Origin: Auanema rhodensis
Taxonomy: Eukaryota > Nematoda > Chromadorea > Rhabditida > Rhabditidae
Direction of reading: 5' to 3'
DNA: 64,000 nt
Assembly: GCA_964057225.1 (NCBI GenBank)
Contig: OZ059895.1
Coordinates: 992,001-1,056,000, forward strand
Both the position numbers and the translations under genes were made by a program. The notes under the pieces are model-generated. The model worked only from the letters and a program-made list of their open reading frames with translations, was not told the origin of the DNA and searched no databases. Shown here piece by piece: positions 1 through 9,835 of the stretch (its first letter is position 1; the number at the start of each line of letters is the position of its first letter).

Positions 1-399
1 GAAAAATGGAATCTAAAAACATCTACTTTTTGCTAAATTATTTTGAAATTTTTCGAAGAAATTTTTGTCAAAATGTTTTTGGAAGCAATGTTGAGTGTAC
101 ATGGAAACTCAACATACACTAATGCATCATTTTTCAAACAATCATAACTAATTTGTGTATCAAGCGTTTCTCAATGTAGTATAGTGCATTCGATGCGGAT
201 TTTTAAGCTGCGTCGATCTGTGTTATCAGATTTGCGCTAGCTTAAAAATGCACCGAGATATCAACTGATATAAGTTCATACTTATATCCTCGATTTTCAC
301 CCTGAAGAATTAATTTTTTCGTTGAATAACATTGTCCATCGTCTTTGCCTTAAAAAAAGGAATCTAAAAACATCTACTTTTTGCTAAATTATTTTGAAA

Positions 400-411
400 T
401 TTTTCGAAAAA
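400..411. repeat. 12-bp perfect palindrome TTTTTCGAAAAA in the monomer
   Basis: In the model monomer the sequence TTTTTCGAAAAA is its own reverse complement, centred on CG at offsets 47-48. It sits in a series of A and T tracts centred near offsets 10, 22, 35, 44, 51, 57, 64 and 71. It recurs in most monomers. It is lost where CG becomes GG (for example monomers at 13698, 14400, 15804, 16857, 17559, 18611, 19313, 20366), where the right arm has an internal G (cgaagaa, type-0 monomers of the first 9 kb), and in the monomer at 63524 (caaaaaa). Whether it binds a protein or simply reflects A/T-rich composition is not shown. Confidence 0.8.
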
Positions 412-417
412 ATTTTT

Positions 418-479
418 GTCAAAATGTTTTTGGAAGCAATGTTGAGTGTACATGGAAACTCAACATACACTAATGCATC
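418..479. other. Near-invariant 62-bp core of the monomer
   Basis: Reading all copies by eye, this interval (offsets 60-121) shows changes at only two adjacent positions: G at 454 to A in monomers at 27385, 29489, 32296 and 32998, and G at 455 to A in the monomer at 43523. Both lie in the loop of the dyad described at 440-465. The segment immediately downstream varies heavily. Such uneven conservation may reflect a protein-binding requirement, as CENP-B boxes do in primate alpha satellite, or simply where conversion tracts fell. No CENP-B-box consensus is present. The count was made by eye. Confidence 0.7.
440..465. repeat. Dyad TGTTGAG / CTCAACA with 12-nt loop
   Basis: TGTTGAG (440-446) is the exact reverse complement of CTCAACA (459-465). 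The 12-nt loop contains TGTACA. An overlapping alternative pairing joins AGTGTA (445-450) with TACACT (466-471), so two mutually exclusive hairpins are possible. The stem bases were unchanged in every copy I read, and the only substitutions in the surrounding core fall in the loop at 454 and 455. The dyad recurs once per monomer across the array. Confidence 0.8.
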
Positions 480-549
480 ATTTTTCGAACGATCATAACT
501 AATTTTTGTATTAAGCGTTTCTCAATGTAGTATAGTGCATTCGATGCGG

Positions 550-600
550 ATTTTTAAGCTGCGTCGATCTGTGTTATCAGATTTGCGCTAGCTTAAAAAT
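550..600. repeat. Long imperfect inverted repeat (14-bp stem, 22-nt loop)
   Basis: ATTTTTAAGCT (550-560) pairs exactly with AGCTTAAAAAT (590-600), and GCG (561-563) pairs with CGC (586-588) across one bulged T at 589, leaving a 22-nt loop. This is the largest dyad in the monomer. Subfamilies weaken it: the type-3 form has a T for A in the left arm (first 9 kb, gattttttagc), many monomers after 38.6 kb have GCTGTG in place of GCTGCG, others have AAACTGC or AAGTTGC, and the monomer at 35805 has one change in each arm. I saw no compensatory pair of changes, which argues against a conserved RNA structure. Confidence 0.85.
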
Positions 601-617
601 GCACCGAGATATCAACT

Positions 618-639
618 GATATAAGTTCACACTTATATC
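618..639. repeat. Perfect hairpin GATATAAGT-tcac-ACTTATATC
   Basis: Two 9-bp arms are exact reverse complements around a 4-nt loop (offsets 260-281). It is present in nearly every monomer. The loop varies without touching the stem: TTAC in type-3 monomers and TCAT in the first monomer. The stem is broken in only seven copies that I saw: a T in the right arm (acttatttc) in monomers at 30541, 30892, 34050 and 34401, GATGTAAG in monomers at 44926 and 45277, and ATAATT in the monomer at 25631. It could extrude as a cruciform or mark a transcript hairpin; neither is shown. Confidence 0.85.
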
Positions 640-2113
640 CTCGATTTTCACCCTGAAGAATTGATTTTTTCGTTGAATAACATTGTCTATCGTCTTTGCC
701 TTGAAAAATGGAATCTAAAAACATCTACTTTTTGCTAAATTATTTTGAAATTTTTCGAAAAAATTTTTGTCAAAATGTTTTTGGAAGCAATGTTGAGTGT
801 ACATGGAAACTCAACATACACTAATGCATCATTTTTCAAACGATCATAACTAATTTTTGTATCAAGCGTTTCTCAATGTAGTAAAGTGCATTCGATGCGG
901 ATTTTTAAGCTGCGTCGATCTGTGTTATCAGATTTGCGCTAGCTTAAAAATGCACCGAGATATCAACTGATATAAGTTCACACTTATATCCTCGATTTTC
1001 ACCCTGAAGAATTAATTTTTTCGTTGAATAACATTGTCCATCGTCTTTGCCTTGAAAAATGGAATCTAAAAACATCTACTTTTTGCTAAATTATTTTGAA
1101 ATTTTTCGAAAAAATTTTTGTCAAAATGTTTTTGGAAGCAATGTTGAGTGTACATGGAAACTCAACATACACTAATGCATCATTTTTCAAACGATCATAA
1201 CTAATTTGTGTATTAAGCGTTTCTCAATGTAGTATAGTGCAATCGATGCGGATTTTTTAGCTGCGTCGATCTGTGTTATCAGATTTGCGCTAGCTTAAAA
1301 ATGCACCGAGATATCAACTGATATAAGTTTACACTTATATCCTCGATTTTCACCCTGAAGAATTGATTTTTTCGTTGAATAACATTGTCTATCGTCTTTG
1401 CCTTGAAAAATGGAATCTAAAAACATCTACTTTTTGCTAAATTATTTTGAAATTTTTCGAAGAAATTTTTGTCAAAATGTTTTTGGAAGCAATGTTGAGT
1501 GTACATGGAAACTCAACATACACTAATGCATCATTTTTCAAACAATCATAACTAATTTGTGTATCAAGCGTTTCTCAATGTAGTATAGTGCATTCGATGC
1601 GGATTTTTAAGCTGCGTCGATCTGTGTTATCAGATTTGCGCTAGCTTAAAAATGCACCGAGATATCAACTGATATAAGTTCACACTTATATCCTCGATTT
1701 TCACCCTGAAGAATTAATTTTTTCGTTGAATAACATTGTCCATCGTCTTTGCCTTGAAAAATGGAATCTAAAAACATCTACTTTTTGCTAAATTATTTTG
1801 AAATTTTTCGAAAAAATTTTTGTCAAAATGTTTTTGGAAGCAATGTTGAGTGTACATGGAAACTCAACATACACTAATGCATCATTTTTCAAACGATCAT
1901 AACTAATTTGTGTATTAAGCGTTTCTCAATGTAGTATAGTGCAATCGATGCGGATTTTTTAGCTGCGTCGATCTGTGTTATCAGATTTGCGCTAGCTTAA
2001 AAATGCACCGAGATATCAACTGATATAAGTTTACACTTATATCCTCGATTTTCACCCTGAAGAATTGATTTTTTCGTTGAATAACATTGTCTATCGTCTT
2101 TGCCGTGAAAAAT

Positions 2114-5100
2114 GGAATCTAAAAACATCTACTTTTTGCTAAATTATTTTGAAATTTTTCGAAGAAATTTTTGTCAAAATGTTTTTGGAAGCAATGTTGA
2201 GTGTACATGGAAACTCAACATACACTAATGCATCATTTTTCAAACAATCATAACTAATTTGTGTATCAAGCGTTTCTCAATGTAGTATAGTGCATTCGAT
2301 GCGGATTTTTAAGCTGCGTCGATCTGTGTTATCAGATTTGCGCTAGCTTAAAAATGCACCGAGATATCAACTGATATAAGTTCACACTTATATCCTCGAT
2401 TTTCACCCTGAAGAATTAATTTTTTCGTTGAATAACATTGTCCATCGTCTTTGCCTTAAAAAAAGGAATCTAAAAACATCTACTTTTTGCTAAATTATTT
2501 TGAAATTTTTCGAAAAAATTTTTGTCAAAATGTTTTTGGAAGCAATGTTGAGTGTACATGGAAACTCAACATACACTAATGCATCATTTTTCAAACGATC
2601 ATAACTAATTTTTGTATTAAGCGTTTCTCAATGTAGTATAGTGCATTCGATGCGGATTTTTAAGCTGCGTCGATCTGTGTTATCAGATTTGCGCTAGCTT
2701 AAAAATGCACCGAGATATCAACTGATATAAGTTCACACTTATATCCTCGATTTTCACCCTGAAGAATTGATTTTTTCGTTGAATAACATTGTCTATCGTC
2801 TTTGCCTTGAAAAATGGAATCTAAAAACATCTACTTTTTGCTAAATTATTTTGAAATTTTTCGAAAAAATTTTTGTCAAAATGTTTTTGGAAGCAATGTT
2901 GAGTGTACATGGAAACTCAACATACACTAATGCATCATTTTTCAAACGATCATAACTAATTTTTGTATTAAGCGTTTCTCAATGTAGTATAGTGCATTCG
3001 ATGCGGATTTTTAAGCTGCGTCGATCTGTGTTATCAGATTTGCGCTAGCTTAAAAATGCACCGAGATATCAACTGATATAAGTTCACACTTATATCCTCG
3101 ATTTTCACCCTGAAGAATTAATTTTTTCGTTGAATAACATTGTCCATCGTCTTTGCCTTGAAAAATGGAATCTAAAAACATCTACTTTTTGCTAAATTAT
3201 TTTGAAATTTTTCGAAAAAATTTTTGTCAAAATGTTTTTGGAAGCAATGTTGAGTGTACATGGAAACTCAACATACACTAATGCATCATTTTTCAAACGA
3301 TCATAACTAATTTGTGTATTAAGCGTTTCTCAATGTAGTTTAGTGCAATCGATGCGGATTTTTTAGCTGCGTCGATCTGTGTTATCAGATTTGCGCTAGC
3401 TTAAAAATGCACCGAGATATCAACTGATATAAGTTTACACTTATATCCTCGATTTTCACCCTGAAGAATTGATTTTTTCGTTGAATAACATTGTCTATCG
3501 TCTTTGCCTTGAAAAATGGAATCTAAAAACATCTACTTTTTGCTAAATTATTTTGAAATTTTTCGAAGAAATTTTTGTCAAAATGTTTTTGGAAGCAATG
3601 TTGAGTGTACATGGAAACTCAACATACACTAATGCATCATTTTTCAAACAATCATAACTAATTTGTGTATCAAGCGTTTCTCAATGTAGTATAGTGCATT
3701 CGATGCGGATTTTTAAGCTGCGTCGATCTGTGTTATCAGATTTGCGCTAGCTTAAAAATGCACCGAGATATCAACTGATATAAGTTCACACTTATATCCT
3801 CGATTTTCACCCTGAAGAATTAATTTTTTCGTTGAATAACATTGTCCATCGTCTTTGCCTTAAAAAAAGGAATCTAAAAACATCTACTTTTTGCTAAATT
3901 ATTTTGAAATTTTTCGAAAAAATTTTTGTCAAAATGTTTTTGGAAGCAATGTTGAGTGTACATGGAAACTCAACATACACTAATGCATCATTTTTCAAAC
4001 GATCATAACTAATTTTTGTATTAAGCGTTTCTCAATGTAGTATAGTGCATTCGATGCGGATTTTTAAGCTGCGTCGATCTGTGTTATCAGATTTGCGCTA
4101 GCTTAAAAATGCACCGAGATATCAACTGATATAAGTTCACACTTATATCCTCGATTTTCACCCTGAAGAATTGATTTTTTCGTTGAATAACATTGTCTAT
4201 CGTCTTTGCCTTGAAAAATGGAATCTAAAAACATCTACTTTTTGCTAAATTATTTTGAAATTTTTCGAAAAAATTTTTGTCAAAATGTTTTTGGAAGCAA
4301 TGTTGAGTGTACATGGAAACTCAACATACACTAATGCATCATTTTTCAAACGATCATAACTAATTTTTGTATTAAGCGTTTCTCAATGTAGTATAGTGCA
4401 TTCGATGCGGATTTTTAAGCTGCGTCGATCTGTGTTATCAGATTTGCGCTAGCTTAAAAATGCACCGAGATATCAACTGATATAAGTTCACACTTATATC
4501 CTCGATTTTCACCCTGAAGAATTAATTTTTTCGTTGAATAACATTGTCCATCGTCTTTGCCTTGAAAAATGGAATCTAAAAACATCTACTTTTTGCTAAA
4601 TTATTTTGAAATTTTTCGAAAAAATTTTTGTCAAAATGTTTTTGGAAGCAATGTTGAGTGTACATGGAAACTCAACATACACTAATGCATCATTTTTCAA
4701 ACGATCATAACTAATTTGTGTATTAAGCGTTTCTCAATGTAGTTTAGTGCAATCGATGCGGATTTTTTAGCTGCGTCGATCTGTGTTATCAGATTTGCGC
4801 TAGCTTAAAAATGCACCGAGATATCAACTGATATAAGTTTACACTTATATCCTCGATTTTCACCCTGAAGAATTGATTTTTTCGTTGAATAACATTGTCT
4901 ATCGTCTTTGCCTTGAAAAATGGAATCTAAAAACATCTACTTTTTGCTAAATTATTTTGAAATTTTTCGAAGAAATTTTTGTCAAAATGTTTTTGGAAGC
5001 AATGTTGAGTGTACATGGAAACTCAACATACACTAATGCATCATTTTTCAAACAATCATAACTAATTTGTGTATCAAGCGTTTCTCAATGTAGTATAGTG

Positions 5101-7378
5101 CATTCGATGCGGATTTTTAAGCTGCGTCGATCTGTGTTATCAGATTTGCGCTAGCTTAAAAATGCACCGAGATATCAACTGATATAAGTTCACACTTATA
5201 TCCTCGATTTTCACCCTGAAGAATTAATTTTTTCGTTGAATAACATTGTCCATCGTCTTTGCCTTAAAAAAAGGAATCTAAAAACATCTACTTTTTGCTA
5301 AATTATTTTGAAATTTTTCGAAAAAATTTTTGTCAAAATGTTTTTGGAAGCAATGTTGAGTGTACATGGAAACTCAACATACACTAATGCATCATTTTTC
5401 AAACGATCATAACTAATTTTTGTATTAAGCGTTTCTCAATGTAGTATAGTGCATTCGATGCGGATTTTTAAGCTGCGTCGATCTGTGTTATCAGATTTGC
5501 GCTAGCTTAAAAATGCACCGAGATATCAACTGATATAAGTTCACACTTATATCCTCGATTTTCACCCTGAAGAATTGATTTTTTCGTTGAATAACATTGT
5601 CTATCGTCTTTGCCTTGAAAAATGGAATCTAAAAACATCTACTTTTTGCTAAATTATTTTGAAATTTTTCGAAAAAATTTTTGTCAAAATGTTTTTGGAA
5701 GCAATGTTGAGTGTACATGGAAACTCAACATACACTAATGCATCATTTTTCAAACGATCATAACTAATTTTTGTATTAAGCGTTTCTCAATGTAGTATAG
5801 TGCATTCGATGCGGATTTTTAAGCTGCGTCGATCTGTGTTATCAGATTTGCGCTAGCTTAAAAATGCACCGAGATATCAACTGATATAAGTTCACACTTA
5901 TATCCTCGATTTTCACCCTGAAGAATTAATTTTTTCGTTGAATAACATTGTCCATCGTCTTTGCCTTGAAAAATGGAATCTAAAAACATCTACTTTTTGC
6001 TAAATTATTTTGAAATTTTTCGAAAAAATTTTTGTCAAAATGTTTTTGGAAGCAATGTTGAGTGTACATGGAAACTCAACATACACTAATGCATCATTTT
6101 TCAAACGATCATAACTAATTTGTGTATTAAGCGTTTCTCAATGTAGTATAGTGCAATCGATGCGGATTTTTTAGCTGCGTCGATCTGTGTTATCAGATTT
6201 GCGCTAGCTTAAAAATGCACCGAGATATCAACTGATATAAGTTTACACTTATATCCTCGATTTTCACCCTGAAGAATTGATTTTTTCGTTGAATAACATT
6301 GTCTATCGTCTTTGCCTTGAAAAATGGAATCTAAAAACATCTACTTTTTGCTAAATTATTTTGAAATTTTTCGAAGAAATTTTTGTCAAAATGTTTTTGG
6401 AAGCAATGTTGAGTGTACATGGAAACTCAACATACACTAATGCATCATTTTTCAAACAATCATAACTAATTTGTGTATCAAGCGTTTCTCAATGTAGTAT
6501 AGTGCATTCGATGCGGATTTTTAAGCTGCGTCGATCTGTGTTATCAGATTTGCGCTAGCTTAAAAATGCACCGAGATATCAACTGATATAAGTTCACACT
6601 TATATCCTCGATTTTCACCCTGAAGAATTAATTTTTTCGTTGAATAACATTGTCCATCGTCTTTGCCTTAAAAAAAGGAATCTAAAAACATCTACTTTTT
6701 GCTAAATTATTTTGAAATTTTTCGAAAAAATTTTTGTCAAAATGTTTTTGGAAGCAATGTTGAGTGTACATGGAAACTCAACATACACTAATGCATCATT
6801 TTTCAAACGATCATAACTAATTTTTGTATTAAGCGTTTCTCAATGTAGTATAGTGCATTCGATGCGGATTTTTAAGCTGCGTCGATCTGTGTTATCAGAT
6901 TTGCGCTAGCTTAAAAATGCACCGAGATATCAACTGATATAAGTTCACACTTATATCCTCGATTTTCACCCTGAAGAATTGATTTTTTCGTTGAATAACA
7001 TTGTCTATCGTCTTTGCCTTGAAAAATGGAATCTAAAAACATCTACTTTTTGCTAAATTATTTTGAAATTTTTCGAAAAAATTTTTGTCAAAATGTTTTT
7101 GGAAGCAATGTTGAGTGTACATGGAAACTCAACATACACTAATGCATCATTTTTCAAACGATCATAACTAATTTTTGTATTAAGCGTTTCTCAATGTAGT
7201 ATAGTGCATTCGATGCGGATTTTTAAGCTGCGTCGATCTGTGTTATCAGATTTGCGCTAGCTTAAAAATGCACCGAGATATCAACTGATATAAGTTCACA
7301 CTTATATCCTCGATTTTCACCCTGAAGAATTAATTTTTTCGTTGAATAACATTGTCCATCGTCTTTGCCTTGAAAAAT
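2114..7378 (+). repeat. Clean run of the 1,404-bp HOR (3.75 units)
   Basis: Fifteen consecutive monomers follow the order 0-1-2-3 without a break. The marker ccttaaaaaaagg appears at the type 0/type 1 junction near 2455, 3859, 5263 and 6667, always 1,404 bp apart. Type-3 monomers at 3167 and 4571 carry gtttagtgcaatcg, while the one at 5975 has gtatagtgcaatcg, so the units are close but not identical. The run ends where the expected type 3 at 7379 is replaced by a different monomer (cgaacaatc, gtgtattaag, gcattcg). Confidence 0.9.
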
Positions 7379-9835
7379 GGAATCTAAAAACATCTACTTT
7401 TTGCTAAATTATTTTGAAATTTTTCGAAAAAATTTTTGTCAAAATGTTTTTGGAAGCAATGTTGAGTGTACATGGAAACTCAACATACACTAATGCATCA
7501 TTTTTCGAACAATCATAACTAATTTGTGTATTAAGCGTTTCTCAATGTAGTATAGTGCATTCGATGCGGATTTTTAAGCTGCGTCGATCTGTGTTATCAG
7601 ATTTGCGCTAGCTTAAAAATGCACCGAGATATCAACTGATATAAGTTCACACTTATATCCTCGATTTTCACCCTGAAGAATTAATTTTTTCGTTGAATAA
7701 CATTGTCCATCGTCTTTGCCTTGAAAAATGGAATCTAAAAACATCTACTTTTTGCTAAATTATTTTGAAATTTTTCGAAAAAATTTTTGTCAAAATGTTT
7801 TTGGAAGCAATGTTGAGTGTACATGGAAACTCAACATACACTAATGCATCATTTTTCGAACGATCATAACTAATTTTTGTATTAAGCGTTTCTCAATGTA
7901 GTATAGTGCATTCGATGCGGATTTTTAAGCTGCGTCGATCTGTGTTATCAGATTTGCGCTAGCTTAAAAATGCACCGAGATATCAACTGATATAAGTTCA
8001 CACTTATATCCTCGATTTTCACCCTGAAGAATTGATTTTTTCGTTGAATAACATTGTCTATCGTCTTTGCCTTGAAAAATGGAATCTAAAAACATCTACT
8101 TTTTGCTAAATTATTTTGAAATTTTTCGAAAAAATTTTTGTCAAAATGTTTTTGGAAGCAATGTTGAGTGTACATGGAAACTCAACATACACTAATGCAT
8201 CATTTTTCAAACGATCATAACTAATTTTTGTATCAAGCGTTTCTCAATGTAGTAAAGTGCATTCGATGCGGATTTTTAAGCTGCGTCGATCTGTGTTATC
8301 AGATTTGCGCTAGCTTAAAAATGCACCGAGATATCAACTGATATAAGTTCACACTTATATCCTCGATTTTCACCCTGAAGAATTAATTTTTTCGTTGAAT
8401 AACATTGTCCATCGTCTTTGCCTTGAAAAATGGAATCTAAAAACATCTACTTTTTGCTAAATTATTTTGAAATTTTTCGAAAAAATTTTTGTCAAAATGT
8501 TTTTGGAAGCAATGTTGAGTGTACATGGAAACTCAACATACACTAATGCATCATTTTTCAAACGATCATAACTAATTTGTGTATTAAGCGTTTCTCAATG
8601 TAGTATAGTGCAATCGATGCGGATTTTTTAGCTGCGTCGATCTGTGTTATCAGATTTGCGCTAGCTTAAAAATGCACCGAGATATCAACTGATATAAGTT
8701 TACACTTATATCCTCGATTTTCACCCTGAAGAATTGATTTTTTCGTTGAATAACATTGTCTATCGTCTTTGCCTTGAAAAATGGAATCTAAAAACATCTA
8801 CTTTTTGCTAAATTATTTTGAAATTTTTCGAAGAAATTTTTGTCAAAATGTTTTTGGAAGCAATGTTGAGTGTACATGGAAACTCAACATACACTAATGC
8901 ATCATTTTTCAAACAATCATAACTAATTTGTGTATCAAGCGTTTCTCAATGTAGTATAGTGCATTCGATGCGGATTTTTAAGCTGCGTCGATCTGTGTTA
9001 TCAGATTTGCGCTAGCTTAAAAATGCACCGAGATATCAACTGATATAAGTTCACACTTATATCCTCGATTTTCACCCTGAAGAATTAATTTTTTCGTTGA
9101 ATAACATTGTCCATCGTCTTTGCCTTAAAAAAAGGAATCTAAAAACATCTACTTTTTGCTAAATTATTTTGAAATTTTTCGAAAAAATTTTTGTCAAAAT
9201 GTTTTTGGAAGCAATGTTGAGTGTACATGGAAACTCAACATACACTAATGCATCATTTTTCAAACGATCATAACTAATTTTTGTATTAAGCGTTTCTCAA
9301 TGTAGTATAGTGCATTCGATGCGGATTTTTAAGCTGCGTCGATCTGTGTTATCAGATTTGCGCTAGCTTAAAAATGCACCGAGATATCAACTGATATAAG
9401 TTCACACTTATATCCTCGATTTTCACCCTGAAGAATTGATTTTTTCGTTGAATAACATTGTCTATCGTCTTTGCCTTGAAAAATGGAATCTAAAAACATC
9501 TACTTTTTGCTAAATTATTTTGAAATTTTTCGAAAAAATTTTTGTCAAAATGTTTTTGGAAGCAATGTTGAGTGTACATGGAAACTCAACATACACTAAT
9601 GCATCATTTTTCAAACGATCATAACTAATTTTTGTATTAAGCGTTTCTCAATGTAGTATAGTGCATTCGATGCGGATTTTTAAGCTGCGTCGATCTGTGT
9701 TATCAGATTTGCGCTAGCTTAAAAATGCACCGAGATATCAACTGATATAAGTTCACACTTATATCCTCGATTTTCACCCTGAAGAATTAATTTTTTCGTT
9801 GAATAACATTGTCCATCGTCTTTGCCTTGAAAAAT

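Larger units (their letters stand above)
359..709 (+). repeat. Representative 351-bp satellite monomer
   Basis: This unit serves as the coordinate model; offset 1 is position 359. In order it holds an A/T-tract segment (offsets 1-73) with a 12-bp palindrome, a near-invariant block (offsets 60-121) containing a dyad, a variable segment (offsets about 129-185) with most of the diagnostic substitutions, a long imperfect inverted repeat (offsets 192-242), a short perfect hairpin (offsets 260-281), and a 3' segment with recurrent variants (taatt/tgatt, attgtcc/attgtct/atcgtcc). I counted 111 G+C of 351. Stop codons interrupt every frame that I checked on the strand carrying the longest open stretches. 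Two halves of about 175 bp show no obvious similarity, so the unit does not look like a recent dimer. Confidence 0.95.
1..9835 (+). repeat. Block A: four-monomer HOR (1,404 bp)
   Basis: Four monomer types alternate. Type 0 has cgaagaa, caaacaatc and gtgtatcaag and is usually followed by ccttaaaaaaagg. Type 1 has tttgtattaag and ends ttgatt/tctatc. Type 2 has tttgtat(c/t)aag and ends taatt/ccatc. Type 3 has gcaatcg, gattttttagc and the tttacac loop. The clean run goes from 2114 to 7378, with type-0 starts at 2114, 3518, 4922 and 6326, each 1,404 bp apart. Monomers at 1061-2464 instead alternate types 3 and 0 (702-bp register). Monomers at 359-1762 share rare variants with 7730-9133. Confidence 0.9.

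Noticed and set aside
618-639. TATA box / promoter at GATATAAG
   Set aside because: The text is explained by a perfect hairpin in an AT-rich repeat, and there is no independent evidence of a start site.
650-706. Hammerhead ribozyme, as found in some animal satellites
   Set aside because: CTGAAGA near 653-659 fits the CUGANGA core and GTC triplets are present, but the following sequence forms no convincing stem II leading to a GAAA box, and no stems I/III could be drawn.
359-709. CENP-B box in the monomer
   Set aside because: I looked for the TTCG....A..CGGG pattern. The nearest text, attcgatgcggat, lacks the CGGG end and the spacing.
359-709. Monomer as an old dimer of about 175-bp halves
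   Set aside because: Comparing the halves by eye gives only A/T-rich matches; no shared ordered motif. A self-alignment would settle it.
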